64,000 bases of DNA, from the NCBI RefSeq assembly GCF_021389975.1, contig NZ_CP089981.1, positions 2,319,501 to 2,383,500 on the forward strand. The letters are read 5' to 3'. This stretch comes from Fulvivirga ulvae. GTDB lineage: Bacteria > Bacteroidota > Bacteroidia > Cytophagales > Cyclobacteriaceae. Shown here piece by piece: positions 44,547-54,034 of the stretch. The notes below the pieces were generated by a model. That model was not told where the DNA came from and did not search any database. It saw nothing but the letters and a program-made list of their open reading frames with translations. Positions within the stretch are counted from its first letter, which is position 1. Each line of letters opens with the position of its first letter. A program made the position numbers and the translations under genes.

Positions 44547-47241
44547 GGTGTGAACCTTTTAGCATGGCAATGGGAAATACTGACAGTAATTTATCAATGC
44601 AGAGCGAATCAGATACTTTAAACCTCTCACCTGTAAAAATATTCGTTAATGCCTGTGGGGTTTCTTTTGGCAGAGAGATACATGTATCTGACCAGACAGA
44701 CTTGCCTTGAGGAAAGCTGATTTCCCTGCAAATCGAAACGATTTTCCTAGGGATTATCATAAAATACCAATCGGTATGAAATGTTCTGGCGTAGCCAATT
44801 ATATGATCTTTCTGCTTGCCGGATACCTCTATGGGTATATATTCGCCCTTATCAAATACCTCCTGGTTGTGTCTTCGTTCATTAAGACACTTAAAAAGGG
44901 TGAACATTTTTATACGGCCGTCATGAATATTCTCAAGCAGCTCGTTCAGGTACTCAGGATTACTGTTATTTAATTTTATTTCCCGGAGTATTTGTATTCG
45001 CCGCTTATAGTCAACCGGTCTGCGGTTATCCGGGTCCACATATGAAAGATCCCATAATTCAGTGCCCTGGTAAATATCCGGAATACCGGGAGCGGTTGTT
45101 TTTATCAGACACTGCCCCAATGAATAAATAGCACCAAAAAAGGCTGTTTTGCTGCTGAACGGTTCAAAGACAGCTTTGAAATCATTGCTTTCGAGGATGG
45201 CAGAAATAAAACCAGAAACAGCTTCTTCGTAACTTTCATCGGGCTCGGACCAACTGGTATGTACTTTGGCTTCTCTGAGCACCTTTTTCATATAATCCCT
45301 GGTTCGCTGCACAATACTCTCATCCGATGCTTCAGGTTGCGGAAGGGCACCGATCAGTGCCTGATAGATGAAATACTCTTCATTAAAATCAGGAGCATAA
45401 GGATGAGGCCTCAGTCCTTCATTGATCTGTCTCCACTCATGGACTTTGTCAAACCATTCTTCCGGCATCTCACTCAGTACATTGATCCGCATACGGGCAT
45501 CTTCACCTCGCTTGGTATCATGAGTGGCAGTGGCATTGATCGATAAGGGAAAATGTACTTTTCGTTGACTCATCCTTTTGTGAAAGATGGAGACAGATAT
45601 TCCGAAAATATGTGGTGAGTCGCCGACTTCATTGTGAGAAATAAGTCTGTTGTAGATGTAGAAGGCGGTATCTTCAACACCTTTGGCAGCCAGAGGCCCG
45701 GTAAACTGCTGGCACCGTTGCAGAAAGTATAGCGCCGATGTATCGGGTTTATCGGAATGGCCACAATAAATACTGCGGAGGTACTCCAATTGTTTGCGCA
45801 GTGACGGCAGCTTATTCGATGCAATTTTATAAGCCTCTTCAATAATGTCTGTTTGCCGGTTTGACAAGGGGAATGTTTTTGGATAGATCCGGTAAACAGG
45901 AAAGCCTGCCATAAAACCCGCCAGGGCTTCTGTCCATGCTGCTTTATTTTGATCATTATGAAGAAGGCCGAGTTCGAGCATCAGAGCATATAAATTGTTC
46001 AACTCCCCACCCATTCTTTCTTTTAATACAAAGCGCTTTTTATCATAAATGAGTTCTTCATAAGGTGGTTTACCGGGACTAATTTTTTGATATGCCTGTG
46101 TAAAAGCATTTTCCCCGTTGATGTCGGTAAATAAATGATTTACAAGGGCAAGAAATCCATAGCCGCTCGTGCCCTGAATAGGCCATTGCAAGGGTAAGGT
46201 CTCATCCCATTCCAATATCTTTTCAATAATGATATACTGGTGCGGGCCTACCAGCTTTCTCAGGTTATTCAGGTAGCTTTCAGGGTCAAACAGGCCATCA
46301 ATATGGTCTATCCTCAGGCCGTTAAATACTTCATCATCGCATAATTTCCCGATAAGCTGATGGTATCGGTCAAATACCATGGCATCTTCCATTTTCAGAC
46401 AAAGCAGGTCATTGATAGTGAAAAAACGCCTGTAGTTGATTTCCTTTTCAGTGTTTTTCCAATGAAGCAACTGAAAATGTTGATGACTGAGCAGATCAAG
46501 AAGCAGCTCGCGCGATGAGCTGATGATCTCTGTAGCGGTCAGAATGGCATCATGAACCTCCTCATCTTGCTCAAAAAGCTGATGAAGTTCAACTTTATAA
46601 TGCTGCCAGTTTTCCTCTTTTATGGAAGCGTTCTCTATCCCTTCTGCAATCTCTTCCAATTGTTTATAGACATTACTATCCTTTGAAAGCCGTTTTTCAA
46701 GAATGTTCTGGCCGATTGAAATGATCTGCGGGTATGATTTTATACTGACAGGGTACTTGTTGTCAAAATAATAAAAATTAAAAGTGTCCTTATCGTACCG
46801 TATCTCCAGCTCACCTTTGTGGACCACATCTTCCAGGTCTTCCCCCAGAAAGGGAGCCATTACCTTGCCCTCTTTCCAACTGATATCAAAGAACCCGTTA
46901 TATTCGGAGGCCGGACCTTTTTCAAGCACATCATAAAGCCAGATATTGGTGCTGTCATAAGCCATATGGTTAGGTACGATATCTTGCAGCCACGACATTT
47001 TTCTGCTTTTAAGATCTTTACGTATTTCTGCAAGCTCTTCAAGTGTACCTGTTTCTTTGTGGATCTTTAGAGGATCAGTTACATCATAGCCATGAGTGCT
47101 TCCCTTCCGGGCCTGGAATATCGGCGATGCATATACGGTAGAGATGTTCATATCCTCCAGATAGGCAGTAATTTGCTTCAGGGCTTTAAAAGGAAAGGCC
47201 GACGACAACTGCACCCTGTATGTGGAAGAAGGAGTGTTCAT
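44536..47241 (-). CDS. treY: Malto-oligosyltrehalose synthase (GH13)
   Basis: Turns the reducing-end glucose linkage of maltooligosaccharides into an alpha,alpha-1,1 linkage, the first step of the TreYZ trehalose route. The 901-residue protein shows N-terminal TYRVQL and YASPIFQARKGSTHGYDVTDP, catalytic Asp312 in LRIDHIDGLFDPE and Glu340 in IIEKILEWDETLP, followed by WPIQGTSGYGFL, a TreY hallmark. The C-terminal part includes the KGVEDTAFYIYNR motif. It starts three bases after the GH57 gene and overlaps malQ. Confidence 0.93.
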   Translation of the reverse strand: MNTPSSTYRVQLSSAFPFKALKQITAYLEDMNISTVYASPIFQARKGSTHGYDVTDPLKIHKETGTLEELAEIRKDLKSRKMSWLQDIVPNHMAYDSTNIWLYDVLEKGPASEYNGFFDISWKEGKVMAPFLGEDLEDVVHKGELEIRYDKDTFNFYYFDNKYPVSIKSYPQIISIGQNILEKRLSKDSNVYKQLEEIAEGIENASIKEENWQHYKVELHQLFEQDEEVHDAILTATEIISSSRELLLDLLSHQHFQLLHWKNTEKEINYRRFFTINDLLCLKMEDAMVFDRYHQLIGKLCDDEVFNGLRIDHIDGLFDPESYLNNLRKLVGPHQYIIIEKILEWDETLPLQWPIQGTSGYGFLALVNHLFTDINGENAFTQAYQKISPGKPPYEELIYDKKRFVLKERMGGELNNLYALMLELGLLHNDQNKAAWTEALAGFMAGFPVYRIYPKTFPLSNRQTDIIEEAYKIASNKLPSLRKQLEYLRSIYCGHSDKPDTSALYFLQRCQQFTGPLAAKGVEDTAFYIYNRLISHNEVGDSPHIFGISVSIFHKRMSQRKVHFPLSINATATHDTKRGEDARMRINVLSEMPEEWFDKVHEWRQINEGLRPHPYAPDFNEEYFIYQALIGALPQPEASDESIVQRTRDYMKKVLREAKVHTSWSEPDESYEEAVSGFISAILESNDFKAVFEPFSSKTAFFGAIYSLGQCLIKTTAPGIPDIYQGTELWDLSYVDPDNRRPVDYKRRIQILREIKLNNSNPEYLNELLENIHDGRIKMFTLFKCLNERRHNQEVFDKGEYIPIEVSGKQKDHIIGYARTFHTDWYFMIIPRKIVSICREISFPQGKSVWSDTCISLPKETPQALTNIFTGERFKVSDSLCIDKLLSVFPIAMLKGSHHEV

Positions 47242-47244
47242 ATG

Positions 47245-49677
47245 CTAAACAACAAGGTTTAAGTTTTTATACAGTGCATCGAAGAGTTGGCACCAGCTTT
47301 CTGCGTCCGGGTTATCACCTCTTTCACAACGGGTCATATAAGTTTCATAGATTTCCGTCTTTATCAGAAATGCAGTATTTTGAGCTTCCCAAAACTCCGG
47401 TTTTATATCTCCTTTTTTAATCAGCCTCAGCAGATCTACAATATATTGCAGCAGGTCATTATTGTTAGGGTCTATGGCCAGTTTATCTATCAATGAACGC
47501 ACTTTTTCATTAGCCAGATAGTTTAATGTGACGGTGTCCAGCTCTACGGAAATTCTTCTGGCCACATCCAGCAGATTTTCCAGTGCTTTGAGGTTGATCT
47601 CCTCAGCTTCAAACATATTGATCAGCTTGGTATTAATGGCGAGGTCTATTGGAAGTTTGAGCTGTTTGGGTACAGCCATGTTGATCTCGTCAAATACCTG
47701 TAGCAGCTGGTAGTTGTTTTCGTAGAGTTGATAAATAGTACCCTCCGCATTTTTCAAAGTATTGTCCATGACCAACTCCATGATCTGGCGCTGTTCATCC
47801 CGGAACAGGTGCCAGAAAGAATAGTTATGGTTTCCAAAGTATTTGTCAAGCAGGTTGAAGATTTCGTAAATCCTGCTTTTCTGAAAGGCATCTGCAATAT
47901 TGGTATGCAGCTCTTCCAATGCTTCATTTCCAAGATAAGGGCGCACGCCTCCAAAAAGGTTATGCTCGCCCATATGGACAACAGCATAGGATATGTCAAC
48001 CTCCTCCCAGGTAATATTTGACCTGAAGTAAGTACGGCCTACCAGCAGCTTTTGCTTGCCGGCTTCATAATAGCGCTTGCTTTTGGAAGCGGCACTAAAG
48101 CTATATAAGATAGTTTCATCCGGAAACTCTTCAAAAACCGAGGATACCGCGTAGTGCGCTCCTACCCGCAGCATATCTACGATCATGGGTTTTACATGCC
48201 TGTGGTAGGCTGTTGCTGCATTGCCGTATTCAGGAATGTTACTCGGTATCTTTTCCAGCAAGTCAACGAAATCTTTTTCGTAAGACTGTCCGCTTATATC
48301 TTCCGCAAGCTGGAGTGCACGGGCGGCATAAAAGATGTCTTGCATAGACTCGATGCCGGTTACCTCATCAAAAAACCAACCGCAACTGGTGTACATGAGC
48401 ATAGAATGATATTGCATCTCCATCAGTTTCAGCAGCTTGGTCTGATCCTTCTTATCCAGGCCTTCCCGGAAGTTTTCTTTCAGAAATGATGATACATTTT
48501 CTTCAGATCGGTCGAGTACAACAGCGATATAGGCATTTCTTACTTCCCATGGATTTGATGTATAAGGGGCAAGCTCTTTCTCATAAAGTGTTATGGTTAT
48601 ATCCCGTACCCAATCAAAAGCCTTTCTAAGCGGACTACGCCATTCCTGGGTCCATCCGGGGCGACCGCCCGTGTTGCACCCGCAGTTGGAATTCCAGCGC
48701 TCGACACCATGGGCACAGCTCCAGGATGTATTTTCCAAAATCTCTACTTCGTATTGTGGTGGAAATTTTTCAAGATAATCTCCATATACCGTGAGTTCAA
48801 CAGACTGATCTTTTTCAATAAAATTCAGTCCATATGACAGCGCCATTTCTCCAAGGCGGTGATGGTGGCCATAACTTTCGCCGTCTGTTGCTATATGTAC
48901 AAGCTGGGGCATGCTATCGTCCTTAAACTGCCCCAGTAAACGTGAGGCGAAGGATTCACCATTATTGAGAAGACCTTCGAAAGCCACCGCCTGGGATGCA
49001 GATGCATCATAAAAAAACAGGGCGATAGTCTTTCCGGATGGTAAGTTGAACATATAAGCATTTCGGGGGTTGATCTTTGCGCCGGTTCCGTCTTTCCATT
49101 CCGTTTCCCCAATTTTTCTATACCTCCTGGCCTGGTATGGTGAAAGAATAGTGAATTTGATATTATGGGCTGCAAGCACTTCAAGTGTTTCGGTATTTAC
49201 GGCAGTTTCACCAAGCCACATGCCCTCGGGGTCACGGCCAAACCTCGACCTGAAATCTTCAATGCCCCAAATTACCTGCGTCTCCTTATCTCGCTGGTTC
49301 GCCAGTGGCATAATCATGTGATTGTAAGCCTGGGCCAGTGCGGAGCCATGGCCTGAAAAATGCTCGATACTTTCCTTATCTGCCTGCAGGATGGCGGCAT
49401 AGGTTTCCGGTGCCTCAATTTCCATCCAGGCGAGAAGTGTCGGACCCATATTGAAGCTCATCCAGGCGTAGTTGTTAATGATATCGACTACCTTACCTTC
49501 TTCATTCAATATCCTGGATGCAGAGTTTCTTGCATAGCATTCGGCATTTATCCGGTGGTTCCAGTCATGATACGGATATGCCGAGTCTTGTATTTCCACT
49601 TTGTTCAGCCATGGGTTTTCCCTTGGTGGCTGGTAGAAGTGACCATGTACGCACAGGTATTTTTTAGTTTCACTCAT
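47245..49677 (-). CDS. GH57-like DUF3536 protein, probable alpha-glucan-active enzyme of unknown specificity
   Basis: An 810-residue protein with a GH57-type N-terminal barrel: HGHFYQPP (His11, His13), catalytic Glu157 in MWLGETAVN and Asp265 in HIATDGESYGHHH, matching the conserved GH57 nucleophile and acid/base motifs. The DUF3536 C-terminal helical part (~380-810) includes a conserved Cys-rich loop NSNCGCNTGGRPGW. GH57 enzymes include amylases, branching enzymes, 4-alpha-glucanotransferases and pullulanases. The start at ATG 49677 aligns with the motif and follows treZ by four bases; a longer frame into treZ is rejected. Placement between treZ and treY, with no glgX/treX in the window, suggests glucan trimming or debranching (inference). 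Confidence 0.85.
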   Translation of the reverse strand: MSETKKYLCVHGHFYQPPRENPWLNKVEIQDSAYPYHDWNHRINAECYARNSASRILNEEGKVVDIINNYAWMSFNMGPTLLAWMEIEAPETYAAILQADKESIEHFSGHGSALAQAYNHMIMPLANQRDKETQVIWGIEDFRSRFGRDPEGMWLGETAVNTETLEVLAAHNIKFTILSPYQARRYRKIGETEWKDGTGAKINPRNAYMFNLPSGKTIALFFYDASASQAVAFEGLLNNGESFASRLLGQFKDDSMPQLVHIATDGESYGHHHRLGEMALSYGLNFIEKDQSVELTVYGDYLEKFPPQYEVEILENTSWSCAHGVERWNSNCGCNTGGRPGWTQEWRSPLRKAFDWVRDITITLYEKELAPYTSNPWEVRNAYIAVVLDRSEENVSSFLKENFREGLDKKDQTKLLKLMEMQYHSMLMYTSCGWFFDEVTGIESMQDIFYAARALQLAEDISGQSYEKDFVDLLEKIPSNIPEYGNAATAYHRHVKPMIVDMLRVGAHYAVSSVFEEFPDETILYSFSAASKSKRYYEAGKQKLLVGRTYFRSNITWEEVDISYAVVHMGEHNLFGGVRPYLGNEALEELHTNIADAFQKSRIYEIFNLLDKYFGNHNYSFWHLFRDEQRQIMELVMDNTLKNAEGTIYQLYENNYQLLQVFDEINMAVPKQLKLPIDLAINTKLINMFEAEEINLKALENLLDVARRISVELDTVTLNYLANEKVRSLIDKLAIDPNNNDLLQYIVDLLRLIKKGDIKPEFWEAQNTAFLIKTEIYETYMTRCERGDNPDAESWCQLFDALYKNLNLVV

Positions 49678-49681
49678 GGGG

Positions 49682-51520
49682 TTATGAATTTTCGCTTTTG
49701 TAGAGTACCATTGATTCCGGGGCCAGCGCAAGCTCTTCGCCTTTCTGCAGAATGGTTTTACCAGGGCAGCCCTTTCCCCTCCAGCGTTCATCTGATGATG
49801 CACATATTTTGTACCATCTCTCCAGAAAGGCAGGCATTTTGATATGCTGTATCTCCTTACTAAAGTTAAACACTGTAAGCAAGATACCAATACCCGGGCT
49901 GGCATCTTTTGATCTCACAATCAGTAGTTTTTGTGACTCATGAACCTCCGTATCCACATTTCTTTTCAAGAAAGCAGAAAACATGCCTTGCTTGCGCAGC
50001 GATATTAAATATTGATAATAAGTAAACAGTGTTTTCTGCCCGGGATCCTGATGAAAGTCCCATTTTAACTTAGAGCGGTTATAAGTTTCTTCAGCCTGAG
50101 GATCAGGCACCTGCCCCTTCCATTTAAAAACTCTGAATTCGTTGGACCGCCCTTTTCTAACGGCTTCAATCAGGTCATGGTCGCCATGACTTATAAAATA
50201 CAGAAAAGGGTGGCGTTCTCCGTACTCCTCTCCCATAAAGAGCATTGGCACATATGGAGATATCAACATGATACCTGCCATCAACTTTAACATTTCAAAC
50301 GAAACAAGTTCGGCTATTCTTTCTCCAAGCATTCTGTTGCCCGTCTGATCATGGTTTTGAATACAAACTACAAACCTGTTTGAGGCCATTATACGTGGAC
50401 TGTTACCCACGGTTTTCTTTCTGAACGGGGAGTAAATACCATCATAGACAAAGCCCTGACGGAAGGCCTTGGCTAGATGTTCGATCTTTCCATAGTCGAG
50501 GTAATAGCCGTCATCTTCGCCCGTAGCGAGCGTATGTATGGCGTGATGAAAGTCATCAGTCCATTGGGCATCAATACCATAACCACCTTTTTCATACGGC
50601 TCCAGGATCTTTACATCGTTAAGCTCACTTTCTGCTATCAAAAAATACCTTCTCCTGTTTTTTATCTGTAGTTCATCAACACACTGTCGCAACTCTTTCA
50701 GGAAATGATAAGCCCCGTGATCAATAATAGCATGGACAGCATCTAACCTTAGACCGTCAATGTGATAGTCATTCAGCCATGTAAGGGCATTTCTTAAAAA
50801 AAATGCCCTTACATGGTCACTATATGCGTCATCGAAATTCAAAGCCTTGCCCCAGGGAGTTGAGTGCTTACCGGTAAAATACGGGCCATATTCTGCCAGA
50901 TAATTGCCCTCCGGGCCCAGGTGGTTATACACTACATCAAGTATTACGGCTATATTTTTTTGGTGACAAGCGTCTACAAGTTTTTTTAAACCGGTATGGC
51001 CACCGTAACTATCCTGTGCTGCATAAGGATAAACCCCGTCATACCCCCAGTTTCTGTTGCCGGGAAACTGAGCAATTGGCATGATCTCAATGGCATTAAC
51101 GCCCAGCTCCACAAGGTGATCAAGCCCGGATATAGCCGATTCGAATGTTCCGCTCGGGGTGAATGTACCTATATGGAGCTCATAGATGATCAGGTCACTT
51201 AGCGCTATGCCCTCCCAGCGTGAATCTCCCCATACATAGTCATGTTCGTCTACCACGGCTGACCAGGAATGTACACCATCAGGCTGAGCTTTTGATGCCG
51301 GATCGGGATATGCCTGCTGACCATCGAGGATAAACCTGTACCTGACCCCGGCCTTAATGTTGGCTATTTCTTTACTCCAGTAACCAAATTCATCTTTTTC
51401 CAGTCGCGTAGTGACCAGATCCGCGGCTTCGAACTCCACATCCACACTTTTCCTGAATGGCGCCCAAACTGTAAACTGACAGTTATGGCCTGATAGCATT
51501 GCTCCGGTCGCTTTGATCAT
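49682..51520 (-). CDS. treZ: Malto-oligosyltrehalose trehalohydrolase (GH13)
   Basis: Releases trehalose from maltooligosyl-trehalose made by TreY. The 612-residue protein has an N-terminal CBM48-like beta domain (~8-95; FTVWAPFRKSVDVEF), then the GH13 barrel with YELHIGTFTPSGTFESAI, nucleophile Asp260 (IDGLRLDAVHAI), acid/base Glu297 (LIAESELND) and NHDQTGNR, all characteristic of TreZ. ATG 51520 is used; in-frame GTG codons lie upstream up to 51550. First gene of the leftward glucan operon, reading away from the shared control region. Confidence 0.93.
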   Translation of the reverse strand: MIKATGAMLSGHNCQFTVWAPFRKSVDVEFEAADLVTTRLEKDEFGYWSKEIANIKAGVRYRFILDGQQAYPDPASKAQPDGVHSWSAVVDEHDYVWGDSRWEGIALSDLIIYELHIGTFTPSGTFESAISGLDHLVELGVNAIEIMPIAQFPGNRNWGYDGVYPYAAQDSYGGHTGLKKLVDACHQKNIAVILDVVYNHLGPEGNYLAEYGPYFTGKHSTPWGKALNFDDAYSDHVRAFFLRNALTWLNDYHIDGLRLDAVHAIIDHGAYHFLKELRQCVDELQIKNRRRYFLIAESELNDVKILEPYEKGGYGIDAQWTDDFHHAIHTLATGEDDGYYLDYGKIEHLAKAFRQGFVYDGIYSPFRKKTVGNSPRIMASNRFVVCIQNHDQTGNRMLGERIAELVSFEMLKLMAGIMLISPYVPMLFMGEEYGERHPFLYFISHGDHDLIEAVRKGRSNEFRVFKWKGQVPDPQAEETYNRSKLKWDFHQDPGQKTLFTYYQYLISLRKQGMFSAFLKRNVDTEVHESQKLLIVRSKDASPGIGILLTVFNFSKEIQHIKMPAFLERWYKICASSDERWRGKGCPGKTILQKGEELALAPESMVLYKSENS

Positions 51521-51786
51521 GGTGTGGTCATTTACTTTGATTAATAACACTGCTTAATAAGCGAATGAATTGATACATTCTTCTCATCCTGATTAAACAA
51601 AGGCTAATAGTAAATGTTTGCGGCTCATACACTTCACGGGAGTGAACAGTTTGAGTGTGATGTGGTTAGAATTTAGTATTCATTGATTTCGAAAATAGCG
51701 GTAACATATTTCATAGTTATATGTTAAATTTAGTAACACAGGTGCACTGGCTGTAGTCACAGAAATTTCTCGGTAATCAAATAAAA

Positions 51787-51832
51787 ACCTGGCTTTCAGA
51801 CCTCTTTTAGAGGGCGGCTGAAGCGGACAGGT
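51787..51832 (+). other. Nested stem-loop in the glgE leader
   Basis: Three stems can stack: ACCTG/CAGGT (51787-51791 with 51828-51832), GCTTTCAG/CTGAAGC with one bulged T (51792-51799 with 51818-51824), and CCTCT/AGAGG with a TTT loop (51801-51813). As RNA it would lie about 170 bases before glgE. It matches no riboswitch I know and could be an attenuator-type or protein-binding structure. Confidence 0.4.
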
Positions 51833-51850
51833 CTATCACATATAATTCAA

Positions 51851-51862
51851 CTGATATATCAG
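51851..51862. promoter_or_regulatory. Perfect 12-base palindrome, possible operator
   Basis: CTGATATATCAG is fully self-complementary. It lies 142 bases before glgE in the divergent control region. A dimeric regulator such as a LacI- or GntR-type sugar repressor could bind it; no such gene is in the window. Confidence 0.35.
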
Positions 51863-52004
51863 CCTTGGGTTGATACAGGTGATTAAAATCTTTTACATAT
51901 GAAATAGTTTAAGGGAATCATATCGATGCTCACAGAAGTTTGGTGGAGCAGAATTCTGGAGCTCACCTATTCCATATGGACAACTGAAAAATTGACATAC
52001 ACCC

Positions 52005-53990
52005 ATGAAAGAACTGGAAGGACAAAAGCGTGTGACCATTGAAAATGTGACCCCACTCATAGACGGAGGTAAGTATCCGATAAAGAGGACGGTTGGGGAG
52101 CGTATAGTGGTAAATGCCGACATTTTTGTTGATGGACATGATAAGGTTGAAGCGGCGCTGCTTTACCGGAAAGTAAATAAACCTGTCAAGGGAAAATCGG
52201 TCAAAGCTGGGAAGTGGGCTGAGGTCCCTATGACTTTCATGACCAACGATCATTGGATGGCCAGCTTTACTCCGGAGGAAGAAGGATTTTACGAATACAC
52301 GATCAAGGGGTGGATTGACTATTATGGTACCTGGCAGGACGGACTTAAGAAAAAATTTGAAGCCAATCAGAATATAAAAACGGAACTTTTGATCGGTGCG
52401 GAACTTATGGAAGACGGCATAGCCAGGGTGTCGGCACCACAACGCAAAAAACTTGAAAAATGGATTAAGCTGTTTCGCAATGGTGTAGAGGATGCGGAAG
52501 CCGTGGAGAAAGCCCTGAGCGAGGAGGCCACCCAGGCTATGTTTGTAGCGCAGGAGCATAGCTTTACACGAACTTACCACCGTATATTACAGGTCAATGT
52601 AGAGCGGAAGAAGGCGCTGTTCAGTACCTGGTATGAATTCTTTCCCAGATCGGCCTCTCCGGACAAAGGAAAACACGGAACATTTAAGGATTGTGAGCAG
52701 GTTTTGCCGGAAATAGCCAAAATGGGCTTTGATGTGATATACCTTCCCCCTATCCATCCAATTGGGCGCAAGCATAGAAAAGGGAAGAATAATGCCGTAA
52801 CAGCGAGTGAAGGTGATCCTGGATCTCCATGGGCTATTGGTGCTGAAGAAGGCGGACATAAGGCTGTAAACCCTGAGCTTGGCACACTTGAAGACTTTAC
52901 CAGTCTGGTTAAGAAAGCCAATGAACTTAATATTGAAATAGCCCTTGACTTTGCCATACAGTGCTCCCCGGATCATCCTTATGTAGCAAAGCATCCTGAC
53001 TGGTTTAAGTGGAGGCCGGATGGGACCATTCAATATGCAGAGAATCCTCCGAAAAAATATCAGGATGTATTGCCTGTAAACTTTGAAACCCACGACTGGG
53101 AAAATTTATGGAAGGAGCTTAAAAGTATCGTTGAGTTCTGGATTGGTAAAGGGGTGAAAATATTCCGGGTGGATAACCCACATACCAAGCCCTTTACCTT
53201 CTGGGAATGGATGATAAAAGAGGTAAGGGACAGCTATCCTGAAACCATTTTTCTGGCAGAGGCATTTACCCGGCCGCGGATTATGGAGCAGCTTGCCAAA
53301 ATAGGTTTTACACAATCCTACACCTACTTTACCTGGCGAAATACGGCTGAGGAGTTCAGGGAATATCTCCATGAGCTTACCCGGACGGAGGTAAGAGAAT
53401 ACTTCAGGCCAAACTTCTGGCCTAATACGCCTGATATACTTCCGGTCTCACTGGAATATAAGCCGGAGCCAGCATTCATTGCAAGGTATGCTCTGGCTGC
53501 TACCCTGTCTTCCAATTGCGGTATTTACGGCCCTTTGTTCGAGTTTGGGCTGAATGAGCCATACCCCGGTAAGGAAGAATATGTGGATTCGGAAAAGTAT
53601 GAGATCAAGCATTGGGACTGGAAGAAAACAACCAAAACCAAAGATACGATCACCAGGCTCAATAAGATAAGAAAGGAAAATACCGCTTTGCAAACCACGT
53701 GGCATGTAGAGTTTTGTGATGTGGACAATCAGCAATTGCTATGTTATGCCAAAACCGATCAGGATAAGCGAAACAAAATGGTTATTGCTGTTAACCTGGA
53801 TCCTGTATACGCTCAGTCGGGCTGGGTAAAAGTGCCTTTCGAATACCTGGATCTTCCGGCCGACAAACCCCTTGTGGTCCATGATCTGCTTACAGGCAGC
53901 AAGTATACCTGGCAGAATGAGTGGAATTATGTAGAACTGCACCCACAGGCATTGCCTGTCCATGTATTTAAAATTGAACCGAACGCATAA
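52005..53990 (+). CDS. glgE: Maltose-1-phosphate maltosyltransferase (GH13_3)
   Basis: Extends alpha-1,4-glucan with maltosyl units from maltose-1-phosphate. The 661-residue protein has an N-terminal domain with FVDGHDKVEAALLYR, a helical insert (~140-200), and the barrel with the GlgE hallmark FRVDNPHTKPF: nucleophile Asp390, then acid/base Glu419 in LAEAFTRPR, four residues below the Streptomyces GlgE numbering (394 and 423). No signal peptide. First gene of the rightward operon, 44 bases before treS-mak, whose kinase half supplies its substrate. Confidence 0.95.
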   Translation: MKELEGQKRVTIENVTPLIDGGKYPIKRTVGERIVVNADIFVDGHDKVEAALLYRKVNKPVKGKSVKAGKWAEVPMTFMTNDHWMASFTPEEEGFYEYTIKGWIDYYGTWQDGLKKKFEANQNIKTELLIGAELMEDGIARVSAPQRKKLEKWIKLFRNGVEDAEAVEKALSEEATQAMFVAQEHSFTRTYHRILQVNVERKKALFSTWYEFFPRSASPDKGKHGTFKDCEQVLPEIAKMGFDVIYLPPIHPIGRKHRKGKNNAVTASEGDPGSPWAIGAEEGGHKAVNPELGTLEDFTSLVKKANELNIEIALDFAIQCSPDHPYVAKHPDWFKWRPDGTIQYAENPPKKYQDVLPVNFETHDWENLWKELKSIVEFWIGKGVKIFRVDNPHTKPFTFWEWMIKEVRDSYPETIFLAEAFTRPRIMEQLAKIGFTQSYTYFTWRNTAEEFREYLHELTRTEVREYFRPNFWPNTPDILPVSLEYKPEPAFIARYALAATLSSNCGIYGPLFEFGLNEPYPGKEEYVDSEKYEIKHWDWKKTTKTKDTITRLNKIRKENTALQTTWHVEFCDVDNQQLLCYAKTDQDKRNKMVIAVNLDPVYAQSGWVKVPFEYLDLPADKPLVVHDLLTGSKYTWQNEWNYVELHPQALPVHVFKIEPNA

Positions 53991-54018
53991 AGCCAACTTT
54001 AAAAACTAAAACTAAACC

Positions 54019-54025
54019 AGGGAGG
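54019..54025 (+). promoter_or_regulatory. Strong Shine-Dalgarno site of treS
   Basis: AGGGAGG ends nine bases before ATG 54035. Such sites are rare in this phylum and support high translation of the fusion protein. Confidence 0.6.
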
Positions 54026-54034
54026 AATACTACT

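Larger units (their letters stand above)
51551..52004. promoter_or_regulatory. Divergent control region between the two glucan/trehalose operons
   Basis: No gene is seen in this stretch, which spans from treZ to glgE. It contains a TTCAC-GGGA-GTGAA hairpin (51633-51646), the nested structure at 51787-51832 and the palindrome CTGATATATCAG (51851-51862). I find no full TTTG/TAnnTTTG promoter on either strand, so the start sites cannot be placed. The length and symmetry suggest joint regulation of both operons. Confidence 0.5.

Noticed and set aside
49678..49905. N-terminal extension of the GH57/DUF3536 protein into treZ
   Set aside because: The added residues look random and overlap treZ; GH57 proteins start just before the HGHFYQPP motif, as from ATG 49677.
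51963..52580. 205-residue minus-strand reading frame opposite the start of glgE
   Set aside because: It lies wholly opposite glgE, which has clear catalytic motifs and normal length; the frame shows no recognisable domain.
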